Shown here: positions 1 to 8,956 of the stretch, one piece after another
How positions within the stretch are numbered: the first letter of the stretch is position 1
How the letters are laid out: each line of letters opens with the position of its first letter
DNA from: an uncultured Clostridia bacterium
GTDB taxonomy: Bacteria; Bacillota; Clostridia; Lachnospirales; Cellulosilyticaceae
Direction of reading: 5' to 3'
Length of the DNA: 64,000 bases
Assembly (NCBI GenBank): GCA_937981575.1
Contig: CALJNR010000021.1
Span: 1-64,000 of the forward strand
Position numbers and translations under genes: made by a program
The notes under the pieces: generated by a model
Seen by the model: the letters and a program-made list of their open reading frames with translations, nothing else
The model's database searches: none
What the model was told of the DNA's origin: nothing

Positions 1-973
1 GGCGCCAAAAGGCGGATTATTACCAGTACTTGCAGGTGTTTTAGTTTCAACAGTAGTAACCTTCTTAACAGCATCTGTACTCATTAAGAAAACAAATGAA
101 GATGAAGGTGATTTTGAATCAGCTAAAGAAAAAATGACAGAGCTTAAAGGCAAAAAATCAAGTGTTGTAGCGACATCAGATGTTGTCACAGCAAAAACAG
201 GTGTTAGAAAAATCGTTGTAGCATGTGACGCAGGTATGGGGTCAAGTGCTATGGGTGCCAGTAGGCTTAAAAGTAAAATCAAACAAGCTGGACTTAATAT
301 TGAAGTTATAAATACAGCTATTGAGGCTATTCCTAAAGATGCAGATATTGTTATTACTCATGAAAGACTAACAGCAAGAGCAAAAAAAGCGGCACCTTGG
401 GCAGAGCATATTTCATTGGAAGACTTTATTAATACGCATCTTTATGATGATCTAGTAAAAGAATTAGTTATTCTTCAGAATCCAGAAACATATGGTACAT
501 TCAATGAAGCAGATGCAAAAGAATTGCCAGAAGAAGTGGTTGAAGAAAGCGGTCCGCTTAGCAAAAAGAACATTAAGCTTGGTCTTAAAAGCGTAAGTAA
601 AACAGAAGCTATCAAAATGGCAGGACAGCTTCTTGTAGACAGCGGATATGTAGATCCTGAATATATTGATGCCATGCTTGAAAGAGAAGCTGGACTTACA
701 ACCTATATTGGCAATGGAGCAGCAATCCCTCATGGCGTTTATGAGGCCAAAGAAAACATTCATAAAACAGGTATCAGTATTTTGCAGTTTCCAGAAGGCG
801 TAGATTTTGGAGATGGGCTCGCGTATCTGGTAATAGGGATTGCAGGAATAGGCAATGAGCACCTTATGATTCTAGCTAATTTGGCAGAAATGCTGGAAGA
901 TGAAACAAAGGTTGAAGAACTTAGGAAAACAACAAGCGTAGATTATATGTACAAACAATTTGCAAGACAATAA
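1..973 (+). CDS. mtlA: PTS mannitol-type permease EIICBA, C-terminal part (left edge cut)
   Basis: Membrane permease and phosphotransferase that takes up a hexitol, probably mannitol, and phosphorylates it. The reading frame is open from base 2 at the left edge. It begins with a hydrophobic segment typical of the end of a mannitol EIIC domain, then a linker, a EIIB domain with the phospho-cysteine loop VVACDAGMGSS (Cys codon 224-226), and a EIIA domain with phospho-histidine in AAIPHGVYEA (His codon 731-733). Fused EIICBA of this order is known for Firmicute and enterobacterial MtlA. The ATG at 134 is an internal methionine, not the start. The gene leads an operon with a 1-phosphofructokinase-like gene, a SorE-like dehydrogenase, HPr and EI. 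No MtlD-type mannitol-1-phosphate dehydrogenase is present in the visible part. Substrate is inferred from EII class only; fructose cannot be excluded. Confidence 0.9.
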   Translation, partial: APKGGLLPVLAGVLVSTVVTFLTASVLIKKTNEDEGDFESAKEKMTELKGKKSSVVATSDVVTAKTGVRKIVVACDAGMGSSAMGASRLKSKIKQAGLNIEVINTAIEAIPKDADIVITHERLTARAKKAAPWAEHISLEDFINTHLYDDLVKELVILQNPETYGTFNEADAKELPEEVVEESGPLSKKNIKLGLKSVSKTEAIKMAGQLLVDSGYVDPEYIDAMLEREAGLTTYIGNGAAIPHGVYEAKENIHKTGISILQFPEGVDFGDGLAYLVIGIAGIGNEHLMILANLAEMLEDETKVEELRKTTSVDYMYKQFARQ

Positions 974-978
974 GAAGT

Positions 979-1083
979 AAAGTACCTATTAGGCAAGCAC
1001 CACAAATAAGAAGCTGTAAGGGCTATACTAGCCTATTCATCACCTAAGGGATTTAGGATGTGTTTACCTAATAGGGCTTAACA
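979..1083 (+). other. intercistronic folded RNA segment between mtlA and the kinase gene
   Basis: The 125-base gap holds a long stem: CCTATTAGG (985-993) pairs with CCTAATAGG (1067-1075), continued inward by AAGCAC (995-1000) with GTGTTT (1060-1065). It encloses two smaller hairpins, GGCTA/TAGCC (1021-1033) and CCTAA/TTAGG (1043-1057), giving a three-way-junction-like shape. There is no T run after it, so it does not look like an intrinsic terminator. It may set mRNA stability or processing between permease and enzyme cistrons; function is unknown. Confidence 0.5.
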
Positions 1084-1098
1084 AGAAAGGGAAAAGCG

Positions 1099-2031
1099 AT
1101 GATTTATACAGTAACATTAAACCCAGCTGTTGATAAAACTATTTTATTAAGTAATCTGACAGTGGATCATGTGAATCGTGCAGAAACTGTAAGGGAAGAT
1201 ACAGGAGGAAAAGGAATCAACGTTTCTAAAATGATCAAAAACCTCAAAGGAGAAAGTATGGCCTTGGGTCTTTGTGCAGGAAAAACCGGAGAATTTATAG
1301 AGGAGCAACTGGATAAAATGGGCATTAAGCATCATTTTATAAAAGCTGAGGGGCAGACAAGAACCAATATAAAAATCGTGGATAAAATGCAAGGCACTTA
1401 TACAGATATCAATGAGGTAGGTGCGGGGGTAAAAGAGGAAGTTTTAAAAGAACTGGAAGAACTTATCTTTAGTTATTTATCTGAAGGTGACTTTTTAGTA
1501 CTTGCTGGCAGTGTGCCAACAAATGTTTCTAAAGCAATTTATAAAAAGTGGATTCAAAGGGCTAAGGAAGTTAATGCAAAAGTTGTATTAGATGCAGACA
1601 GAGAGCTGCTTAAAGAAGGTTTAGAAGCAGGGCCATACCTCATTAAGCCTAATATTCATGAACTAGAAGAATTATGTGGACAAAAAATAGATTCGCCTGA
1701 AATGGCAGTTAAGCTCGCAAGAGATTTGATGAAAGATAATATCGAAGTAATTGTGATTTCCAGAGGAGATAAGGGATGTATTGTTGTAAAAAAAGATGAA
1801 GCCCTTTTAATAGAAGGTCTTAAAGTATCAGTAAAAAGTACTGTTGGAGCAGGAGATTCTATGGTTGCCGCCCTTACTTACGCCCTTCACCAAAAGGACT
1901 CATTAAAGGAAGCCATTACACTTGGAGTAGCTGCCAGTGCAGCAACTGTTATGCAAGAAGGAACAATTATGGGAGAATGGGAAACCATCAAAGAGCTTAA
2001 ACAAAAAATTAATATTATGGTGATAGAATAG
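1099..2031 (+). CDS. fruK: 1-phosphofructokinase-like PfkB family kinase
   Basis: Cytosolic sugar-phosphate kinase, most likely fructose-1-phosphate + ATP to fructose-1,6-bisphosphate. The 310-residue length fits FruK. It starts with the family signature TVTLNPAVDKT, has the substrate-site glycines TGGKGINVSKM near residue 40, and the ATP/anion-hole and catalytic aspartate motif VGAGDSMVA near residue 250. Tagatose-6-phosphate kinase (LacC) is a close relative and cannot be excluded by eye. The start ATG follows AAGAAAGGG. It lies 11 bases before the dehydrogenase gene, so they are clearly co-transcribed. Its presence in a mannitol-type operon is unusual because classical mannitol catabolism gives fructose-6-phosphate and needs no such kinase. 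Confidence 0.85.
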   Translation: MIYTVTLNPAVDKTILLSNLTVDHVNRAETVREDTGGKGINVSKMIKNLKGESMALGLCAGKTGEFIEEQLDKMGIKHHFIKAEGQTRTNIKIVDKMQGTYTDINEVGAGVKEEVLKELEELIFSYLSEGDFLVLAGSVPTNVSKAIYKKWIQRAKEVNAKVVLDADRELLKEGLEAGPYLIKPNIHELEELCGQKIDSPEMAVKLARDLMKDNIEVIVISRGDKGCIVVKKDEALLIEGLKVSVKSTVGAGDSMVAALTYALHQKDSLKEAITLGVAASAATVMQEGTIMGEWETIKELKQKINIMVIE

Positions 2032-2042
2032 GAGAATAAGGT

Positions 2043-3302
2043 ATGAAAACAAGAGCAGTAAGATTATATGATGTGAATACATTAAAACTGGAAGAGTTTG
2101 AACTTCCACAGATTAAAGATGATGAGATCCTTGCACAAGTTGTATCAGATAGTATCTGTATGTCCACCTATAAAGCAGTTATTCAAGGCTCAAAACACAA
2201 AAGAGTACCAGAAAACATAGCAGAACACCCAACGATTATGGGACATGAGTTTGCAGGTATTATTGTAGAAGTAGGCGATAAGTGGAAAGACCAGTTTAAG
2301 CCAGGTGAAAAGTTTGCGATTCAGCCAGCTTTAAACTATAAAGGAAGTCCCTATGCACCAGGCTATTCATTCGAATTTTTTGGAGGCAATGCAACTTATA
2401 CGATTATTCCTCAGGAAGTTATGGAGCTTGGATTTTTGCTGAAATATGAAGGAGAAGGTTTTTATGAAGCCTCTTTAGCAGAACCTATGTCTTGTATCAT
2501 CGGTGGTTTTCATGCTAACTACCACACTGAAACAGGCAAATATGTACACCACATGGGAATCGTGGAAGGTGGAAAAATGGCACTATTAGCAGGCGTTGGT
2601 CCTATGGGACTTGGTGCGATAGATTATGCTCTTCACTGTGATAGAAAGCCAGGAATCCTTGTGGTGACTGACATTGACGAAACAAGAATCAACCGTGCAA
2701 AAACCTTATTTAGTGAAGACCATGCAAAAGAATGCGGCGTTGAACTTATTTATGTGAATACAAAAGATATTGAAGATGTTCCTGGATATTTAAACAGTCT
2801 TGTTGGCAATACTGGATATGATGATGTTTTTGTTTATGCACCAGTACGTAAGCTTATTGAAGATGCTGATAAAATTTTAGGCAAAGACGGCTGTATGAAT
2901 TTCTTTGCAGGACCAACTGATACAGGGTTTTCAGCCTCTGTTAACTTCTATAACGTTCACTATACACCAACACATATCATGGGTTCAACAGGCGGTAATG
3001 ATGATGATATGAGAGAGTCGCTTGAAATGTCAGCTAAAGGTCTTATCAACCCAGCTGTTATGATTACCCACGTAGGAGGGATTGACAGTACTATTGATGC
3101 GATCTTAGATCTTCCTAATATTCCAGGAGGCAAAAAGCTTATTTACAATGGAATAGATATGCCGCTGATTGCCCTTGAAGACTTTAGAGTAAAGGGCGAA
3201 ACGAATGCTTTTTATAAAGAATTAGCAGATATTATTGACAAACATAAAGGATTATGGTCTGCTGAAGCAGAGCGTTATTTATTAAATCATTTCGGACAGT
3301 AA
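2043..3302 (+). CDS. SorE-like zinc-binding sugar-phosphate dehydrogenase (MDR superfamily)
   Basis: Medium-chain dehydrogenase of 419 residues, longer than ordinary alcohol or sorbitol dehydrogenases. The opening (LKLEEFELPQIKDDEILA), the HEFAG zinc-region motif near residue 70, the PGYSFEFFGGNATY segment, the nucleotide-binding stretch LAGVGPMGLGAIDYALH and the ending GLWSAEAERYLL resemble, from memory, L-sorbose-1-phosphate reductase (SorE) and its relatives. SorE works on the carbon next to the phosphate. Beside a mannitol permease and a 1-phosphofructokinase, a matching activity on mannitol-1-phosphate would give fructose-1-phosphate. The family call is fairly secure, the substrate is inference. 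RBS AGGAGAATAAGGT precedes the ATG. Confidence 0.75.
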   Translation: MKTRAVRLYDVNTLKLEEFELPQIKDDEILAQVVSDSICMSTYKAVIQGSKHKRVPENIAEHPTIMGHEFAGIIVEVGDKWKDQFKPGEKFAIQPALNYKGSPYAPGYSFEFFGGNATYTIIPQEVMELGFLLKYEGEGFYEASLAEPMSCIIGGFHANYHTETGKYVHHMGIVEGGKMALLAGVGPMGLGAIDYALHCDRKPGILVVTDIDETRINRAKTLFSEDHAKECGVELIYVNTKDIEDVPGYLNSLVGNTGYDDVFVYAPVRKLIEDADKILGKDGCMNFFAGPTDTGFSASVNFYNVHYTPTHIMGSTGGNDDDMRESLEMSAKGLINPAVMITHVGGIDSTIDAILDLPNIPGGKKLIYNGIDMPLIALEDFRVKGETNAFYKELADIIDKHKGLWSAEAERYLLNHFGQ

Positions 3303-3313
3303 AGGAGATTATT

Positions 3314-3586
3314 ATGGAAAAAATTACATTAACTTTAACAAATGCACAAGGAATGCATGCAAGACCTGCAAGTCTGCTTACTAAACTAGTAAAAGATTTT
3401 CAATCAGAAATTTATTTTTATAAAAATGATATAGATAATAAAAAATATCAGCCAAAGAGTATTCTTTCTGTTATGTCTGTAGGCGCTATGAAAGGCGATA
3501 AACTCACTTTTGTTGCAGAAGGAAGTGATGAGAAAGAAGCTATAAAAGCGATAAAAGAATTTATTGAGGGCGGATGCGGCGAATAG
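3314..3586 (+). CDS. ptsH: PTS phosphocarrier protein HPr
   Basis: Cytosolic phosphocarrier that passes phosphate from Enzyme I to sugar-specific EIIA domains. It has 90 residues. His15 lies in the canonical GMHARPAS motif, and the regulatory serine lies in QPKSILSVMSVGAMKGD at residue 49, three positions later than the textbook Ser46 because the preceding loop (YKNDIDNKKY) is longer. The conserved serine context suggests control by HPr kinase/phosphorylase as in other Firmicutes. The gene sits 11 bases after the dehydrogenase and just before Enzyme I, so general PTS components are co-expressed with this sugar operon. Confidence 0.95.
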   Translation: MEKITLTLTNAQGMHARPASLLTKLVKDFQSEIYFYKNDIDNKKYQPKSILSVMSVGAMKGDKLTFVAEGSDEKEAIKAIKEFIEGGCGE

Positions 3587-3596
3587 GAGGTATACT

Positions 3597-5315
3597 ATGA
3601 TCAGCATACAGGGGACACCTATTTCTCCAGGGATAGCCATTGGAAAAGTTGTTGTAAAAGGAAACGCTAAGCATGACATTCAATTTATACAAGGGAAAAA
3701 CCCTAACGATGAAAAAAGACGTTTTAATGATGCAAGGCTAAAAGCAATAAAAGAAGTCAATAAAATTTATCAAGAAATGAATGAAACTAAAAGTGCAAAT
3801 GAGGCTCAGATCTTTGCAGCACATATCACGATGCTGGAGGATACAGAGCTTATTGATGGCGTAGAAGCAGTTATTGACGAACATAGCTGTAATGCAGAAT
3901 GGGCGCTCCAGCATGTAGCCAATTACTTTATAGGCATTTTTGAAGAAATGCAGGATGACTATATGAAAGAGCGTGCGCTGGATATCAAAGATATTACCAG
4001 ACGCATTCAAAGAGCTTTATCTGGTGAAGAAGATTTTAATTTTTTAGATTTGAAAGAACCTGCAATCATTTTAGCTGATGATCTAACCCCATCTGATACA
4101 GCGCAGATGAATCCAAGTTTAGTTTTAGGCATTATTAATGAGATAGGAGGCCCTACCTCTCATGCGGCAATTATTGCCAGAATGCTAGGTATTCCACTTA
4201 TCGTTTCTCCTAATATTACTTCTGTCATTAGTTATGGACAAGAAATAGTTTTTGATGGAAGCACCGGTGTGATCTACGTTGAACCGACCGAGGAGTGTAT
4301 AAAGAAGTATGAAGAAAAGCAGAAGGAACTGGCAGATAAAAGAGCTGCTCTTGAAAAGCTTAAAGGGACAAAAAGTATAACTCAGGATGGTTTTAAGGTA
4401 GAGCTAGCAGGAAATATTGGGGCGCCTAAAGATGTAAAAATGGTTTTAGAGCAAGATGGAGAAGGAGTAGGTCTTTTTAGAACAGAGTTTCTTTATATGG
4501 AAAGAGAAGATTTTCCGACAGAAGAAGAGCAGTTTGAAGCCTATAAAGAAGTTCTTGTAAAAATGGAGGGGCGTCCAGTCGTTATAAGAACGCTGGATAT
4601 TGGCGGAGATAAGGAACTTGATTATCTTGAAATTCCAAAAGAGATGAATCCTTTTCTTGGCTGCAGGGCCATAAGATTTTGTTTAACAAAGCCAGAACTA
4701 TGGAAAGTACAGCTTAAGGCACTGCTTAGAGCAAGTATTTACGGAGAACTTCGTATTATGATTCCTATGATTGCAGATATGGAAGAACTCTATGAAGCAA
4801 AGACAATAATAGAAGAAGCTAAGAGAGAACTAAGAGAGCAAAATATAGCATTCAATGAAAAGATCCCTGTGGGTATGATGATGGAAACACCGGCAGCGGC
4901 AGTGATGGCGGACCTGTTTGCTCAAGAAGTAGACTTTTTCAGTATAGGGACCAATGATCTTATTCAGTATACGATTGCAGTTGATCGTATGAATACTGAG
5001 GTGTCTCACCTGTATTCCCCTTATCAGCCAGCTGTTATCCGCCTTATTAAAAACATTGTGGACAGTGCCCACCGTGCTGGCATTTGGGCAGGAATGTGCG
5101 GAGAAGCAGCAGCGGATAAAAACCTGCTTCCTGTCTGGATCGGGCTTGGAATTGATGAACTTAGCATGTCTGCACGATCTATTTTAGAAACGAGAGAATA
5201 CATTCAGAAGTTATCTCAGAAAAATTGTATAGATTTAGTGCAAGAAGTGCTTTTACTTAAAACAAAGCAGCTTATTGAAGAGAGGCTAGAAAACGAAACA
5301 TTAAAGCGCTTTTAA
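3597..5315 (+). CDS. ptsI: PTS Enzyme I (phosphoenolpyruvate-protein phosphotransferase)
   Basis: Cytosolic enzyme that autophosphorylates from phosphoenolpyruvate and donates to HPr. I choose the ATG at 3597, which follows ATAGGAGG with a six-base spacer, giving 572 residues; an earlier in-frame ATG at 3564 lies inside ptsH and has no such site. Visible motifs: active histidine in GGPTSHAAIIARMLGIP near residue 188, the PEP-binding VGMMMETPAAAVMAD, the signature DFFSIGTNDLIQYTIAVDR, and the C-terminal cysteine in AGMCGEAAAD. Domain order (HPr-binding, phosphohistidine, PEP-utilising barrel) is normal. It is the last gene of the operon and is followed by an intrinsic terminator. Confidence 0.95.
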   Translation: MISIQGTPISPGIAIGKVVVKGNAKHDIQFIQGKNPNDEKRRFNDARLKAIKEVNKIYQEMNETKSANEAQIFAAHITMLEDTELIDGVEAVIDEHSCNAEWALQHVANYFIGIFEEMQDDYMKERALDIKDITRRIQRALSGEEDFNFLDLKEPAIILADDLTPSDTAQMNPSLVLGIINEIGGPTSHAAIIARMLGIPLIVSPNITSVISYGQEIVFDGSTGVIYVEPTEECIKKYEEKQKELADKRAALEKLKGTKSITQDGFKVELAGNIGAPKDVKMVLEQDGEGVGLFRTEFLYMEREDFPTEEEQFEAYKEVLVKMEGRPVVIRTLDIGGDKELDYLEIPKEMNPFLGCRAIRFCLTKPELWKVQLKALLRASIYGELRIMIPMIADMEELYEAKTIIEEAKRELREQNIAFNEKIPVGMMMETPAAAVMADLFAQEVDFFSIGTNDLIQYTIAVDRMNTEVSHLYSPYQPAVIRLIKNIVDSAHRAGIWAGMCGEAAADKNLLPVWIGLGIDELSMSARSILETREYIQKLSQKNCIDLVQEVLLLKTKQLIEERLENETLKRF

Positions 5316-5335
5316 AATTGCCAGAAATTACAAAG

Positions 5336-5370
5336 GAGCATGTGAATAAGAGTTCACTTGCTCTTGTTTT
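5336..5370 (+). terminator. intrinsic terminator after ptsI
   Basis: Eleven-base stem GAGCATGTGAA (5336-5346) with TTCACTTGCTC (5353-5363), one mismatch, six-base loop, followed by CTTGTTTT. Confidence 0.8.
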
Positions 5371-5409
5371 ATAAATAAGATATAATTGATTTAAAAAGGG
5401 GGAAGAACA

Positions 5410-6600
5410 TTGAAAAGGTTTTGGAATACAAAAATATCAGCTATTTTAGGTATCTTCTTGCTAGCCTTAAATCTGTTCCTTTGTGTGTCATTGTATTTTG
5501 TACAAGCTCTGTCTAGTGCTCCAGTTGCCAGTGTAATATTAAAGATAGTGCCTGCACTGATGGGCGCAGTATCAGTCAGCATGTTTGTAGCGTTCTTTGG
5601 ATTTAGAAAGGCTGTTAAAGAACACATGAAGGAGATTCAGGGATGGATTCATGCTGTAAGTGAGCATGATTTTAACTATGAGCTTCCAAATGAACATACA
5701 GACGAAATAGGCTTAGTACATAACAGTCTGAATGAAATGTCAAATAAGCTGAAAGCGGAATATAATAGGGCTGCAACTATAATGCAGACAAATAATGCAG
5801 AAGATGCTCAATTTAGAAGTGACATGGATCAAGGTAAGCAGGTCGTTCATAAAGTTAAAAAGTCCATGCAGGAAGTTGAAGATAAGATGCATGCCCAAAT
5901 GAGTATTTCAAATAAAATAACAGATACGTTTGCTGAAATTACAAAAGGCATGAATGATATTGACAGTGATCTTCAAAATTTTGTTGAAGCTTTTGTCGGC
6001 GCATCTCTAAAAGCAGAAGATGGCGCAAAAGTTATTAATCTTGTTTTCAATCAGATGAAATCCATAGGAGAGAAGTTCGACCTTTCAACAAGAACAATCA
6101 ATCATTTGGAAGACAATTCAAAAGAAATTGGACGTATTGTATCAATCATAACTAATATTGCCCAGCAGACCAACCTGCTTGCATTAAATGCGGCAATAGA
6201 AGCAGCCCGTGCAGGAGATCAAGGCAAGGGCTTTGCAGTTGTAGCTGGGGAAGTTAAAAAGCTTGCAGAACAGTCAGCAGGAGCAGCCAGCGAGATTGGC
6301 AGTCTTATTCAGAAAATCCAGCTTGAAATTAATCAGGCAGTTGTATCTATGGGAGAAGGGAATGGCGCTATTGAAGTAGGGGTTTCAATGGTTGAAGATG
6401 CAGGGAAATTCTTTGATAATATTTTCAAAGACATTGAACAAGTATCTACTCAAATGATGGATGTTTCAGCTGTTATAGAAGAAGTATTTTCGGCTACGCA
6501 AAATACAATTAAGTCTTCAGAAGAAATATGCAGAATTTCAACTCAGCTGGAAGAGCATATTACAATACTTTCGGCAGATCTAAGCAAGGTTTCAGCGTAA
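5410..6600 (+). CDS. methyl-accepting chemotaxis protein without an extracytoplasmic sensor domain
   Basis: Membrane chemoreceptor of 396 residues. The start is a TTG after AAAAAGGGGGAAG. Two hydrophobic segments (about residues 9-34 and 40-66) form a hairpin with almost no outside loop, so the usual ligand-binding domain is missing. A HAMP-like and coiled-coil stretch follows, then the signalling hairpin tip with the strongly conserved region [19 protein letters not shown] and [18 protein letters not shown]. It would couple to CheA/CheW, which are not in the window. Sensing may be through the membrane or cytoplasm; the ligand is unknown. It is monocistronic, lying between two terminators. 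Confidence 0.88.
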   Translation: MKRFWNTKISAILGIFLLALNLFLCVSLYFVQALSSAPVASVILKIVPALMGAVSVSMFVAFFGFRKAVKEHMKEIQGWIHAVSEHDFNYELPNEHTDEIGLVHNSLNEMSNKLKAEYNRAATIMQTNNAEDAQFRSDMDQGKQVVHKVKKSMQEVEDKMHAQMSISNKITDTFAEITKGMNDIDSDLQNFVEAFVGASLKAEDGAKVINLVFNQMKSIGEKFDLSTRTINHLEDNSKEIGRIVSIITNIAQQTNLLALNAAIEAARAGDQGKGFAVVAGEVKKLAEQSAGAASEIGSLIQKIQLEINQAVVSMGEGNGAIEVGVSMVEDAGKFFDNIFKDIEQVSTQMMDVSAVIEEVFSATQNTIKSSEEICRISTQLEEHITILSADLSKVSA

Positions 6601-6705
6601 CAGGCAGTATAAAATCACATTTTTCTAGGGATAGTATTAAGATGCCTAGCCTTATTAAGAGATAAGATGGCAGTTGAAAAATGAATAGTATTAAGGTCAA
6701 TCAAG

Positions 6706-6732
6706 CTCCTTTCACCTGAAGGGAGTTTTTTT
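6706..6732 (+). terminator. intrinsic terminator after the chemoreceptor gene
   Basis: Stem CTCCTTTC (6706-6713) with GAAGGGAG (6718-6725), loop ACCT, followed by seven T. It lies about 105 bases after the stop codon. Confidence 0.8.
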
Positions 6733-6847
6733 AGTAGAACTATTTATTCCAGCAGAATGGGGCATAATAAGCTTAGCTTTTTATACTTCAATAAAAGTAA
6801 GTAATCTAAATGGTAAGAATAAAAACTATTCTATCTGGAGGTAAATA

Positions 6848-7978
6848 ATGAAAGCCATAACTTATCAAGGAATGAAAAATGTAGAAGTGAAAAATGTAGC
6901 TGAACCCAAAATCATAAAAGATGATGATCTTATTCTTAAAGTTACGTCTACAGCAATCTGTGGATCTGATCTACACCTTATCCATGGGATGATTCCAAAT
7001 ATGCCCCATGACTATATTATCGGGCATGAAGCAATGGGGATTGTTGAAGAAGTAGGAAAGGACGTTAAAAAAGTAAAAAAAGGAGATAGGGTCATTATTC
7101 CTTTTCCTATTTCATGTGGGCACTGTTGGTACTGTGAACATGAACTTTGAAGCCAATGTGATCACTCTAATGCCAATGGAGAAGTAGGGGCAATATTTGG
7201 TTACAGCAAAACTTATGGGGGCTATGACGGTGGTCAGGCTGAGTACCTAAGAGTGCCATATGCCAATGTAGGGCCGGTTGCAGTACCAGAAGAGCTGAGC
7301 GATGAGCAGGTTCTGTTTTTAACTGATGTTTTGCCAACCTCATACTGGGGAGCAACGAATGCGAATGTTAAGATTGGAGATACAGTCGTTGTACTAGGCT
7401 GCGGTCCGGTTGGACTTATGGCGCAGAAATGGGCAGCTTATTTAGGAGCTGGGAGAATCATAGCTGTTGACTATATAGATTATCGGTTAAAACATGCCAA
7501 GAAGCATAATGATGTGGAAACATTAAACTTTGAAGATTATGATAACGTAGGGGAATATATAAAGGAAATTACAAATGGCGGAGCAGATGTAGTTATTGAC
7601 TGCGTAGGTATGGATGGTAAAATGTCAGGAATAGAACGCATCGAAACACTCTTAAAGCTTCAGGGAGGATCGAAATCTGCCCTTGAAATTGCTACTCAGG
7701 CAGTTAGAAAAGGAGGCATTGTCTCAATTGTAGGTGTGTATGGCGCAAGGTATAATAACTTTCCGCTGGGAGATTTTTTTGCACGTAATATTACGTTGAA
7801 GATGGGGCAATGTCCAGCTCATTCCTATATTCATCCTATTTTAGAACTCATTAAAGCAGGCAAAATTGATCCTACGGACATTATTACGCATAAGCTTCCT
7901 TTAGATAAAGGAGAATATGCCTACGAGATTTTTGATGCTAAAAAAGACGGCTGCATTAAAGTTATCTTGAAACCATAA
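6848..7978 (+). pseudogene. zinc-dependent alcohol dehydrogenase interrupted by one in-frame TGA
   Basis: Both halves are in the same frame and together give a full-length medium-chain alcohol/polyol dehydrogenase of about 376 residues. The first half has AICGSDLHLIHG and GHEAMGIVEE (catalytic zinc) and the structural-zinc cysteines CGHCWYC. The second half resumes with SQCDHSN (fourth cysteine), then the nucleotide-binding VVLGCGPVGLMAQ. The only lesion is TGA at 7148-7150 between EHEL and SQCDHSN. From my memory of the family a tryptophan (TGG) is expected there, so a single G-to-A change would explain it. TGA is used as a normal stop elsewhere in the window (for example uppP). Alternatives are a sequencing error or readthrough. 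RBS CTGGAGG precedes the ATG. Confidence 0.75.
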
Positions 7979-8071
7979 TCCAAAATTAAACCATTTACCT
8001 TATTAGGATTTCGTAGTAGAATAAAAATGACAATGATGTCACTTTTGGAATTCTTAGAAAAGGTGGTAAGT

Positions 8072-8956
8072 ATGGAAAAGAAGATTTGTATTATTACAGG
8101 TGCAAATGCAGGAATAGGCGAAGCTGCAGCCGGGCAGGTAGGAGCCGCAGGACATCACGTTATTTTAGCATGCAGAAGTAAAGAAAGGGGAGAATCTGCA
8201 CTAAGAAAGCTGAGATCAAACAACATCCATATATCAGCTGAGGTTATGATATTAGATATGTCACTACAATCTTCCATTCATCGGTTTGTAAGAGCATTTA
8301 AAGCAAAATATGATCACCTTGATATTTTAATCCATAATGCTGCTTATTTTGACATTTCACAAAAGCAAGCTATTAAAACGACTGAAGGAATAGAACAAGT
8401 ATGGGCAACAAACCATTTAGGTCCTGTACTTTTAACAAATCTTTTATTAGGATATTTAATGGCTAGCCCTAACGGGCGTATTTTAACCATTGCATCTAAA
8501 GGTTTGGTTATTATGAGACATACCAAGGTAGATTTAGAAGACCCTGAATTTGAAACACGCAGATTTTCAGTTCCTAAGGCTTATTATCAGTCAAAATGTG
8601 CACAGATTATTTATACTTACTGGCTCGCTAAAAAGCTCAAGGAAACTTCTATTACTGTGAATTGTATCCGCGTAACAAATGTCAAAATAGATATTAGCAG
8701 ATATCCTAATATTTCTCGTTTTAATAAATGGCTTTATAAACAAAAGTCAAAAAAGTCTATTACTCCAGAAGTAATGGCCAAGACTTATACATTTCTAGCA
8801 TTAGATCCTAGGTTTGAAAGGGTAACTGGCAGATATTTTAATGAACACAATGAAGAGGTAAAGTCATCTGCATACACTTATAGTGAGGATGAGGCTGAAA
8901 AAGTAATGAAACTCACTTTTAGTTACTTTAAAGAAGGCGCAGAAGAAAATGCCTAA
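8072..8956 (+). CDS. short-chain dehydrogenase/reductase, retinol-dehydrogenase-like
   Basis: NAD(P)-dependent oxidoreductase of 294 residues from the ATG at 8072, which follows AAAAGGTGG; an upstream ATG at 8027 would add a non-conserved tail. It carries the cofactor glycine motif TGANAGIGEAAA, ILIHNAAYF in place of the common NNAG, the catalytic serine in LTIASKG and the YYQSKCAQ (YxxxK) motif. The substrate cannot be told. The 3' end overlaps the TetR gene by eight bases, so the pair is translationally coupled and the reductase may be controlled by, or detoxify the inducer of, that regulator. Confidence 0.85.
   Translation: MEKKICIITGANAGIGEAAAGQVGAAGHHVILACRSKERGESALRKLRSNNIHISAEVMILDMSLQSSIHRFVRAFKAKYDHLDILIHNAAYFDISQKQAIKTTEGIEQVWATNHLGPVLLTNLLLGYLMASPNGRILTIASKGLVIMRHTKVDLEDPEFETRRFSVPKAYYQSKCAQIIYTYWLAKKLKETSITVNCIRVTNVKIDISRYPNISRFNKWLYKQKSKKSITPEVMAKTYTFLALDPRFERVTGRYFNEHNEEVKSSAYTYSEDEAEKVMKLTFSYFKEGAEENA

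Noticed and set aside
7148-7150. Selenocysteine at the in-frame TGA of the alcohol dehydrogenase
   Set aside because: The position is not one of the zinc-ligand cysteines and no convincing SECIS-like hairpin follows; TGA also serves as a normal stop in the window.
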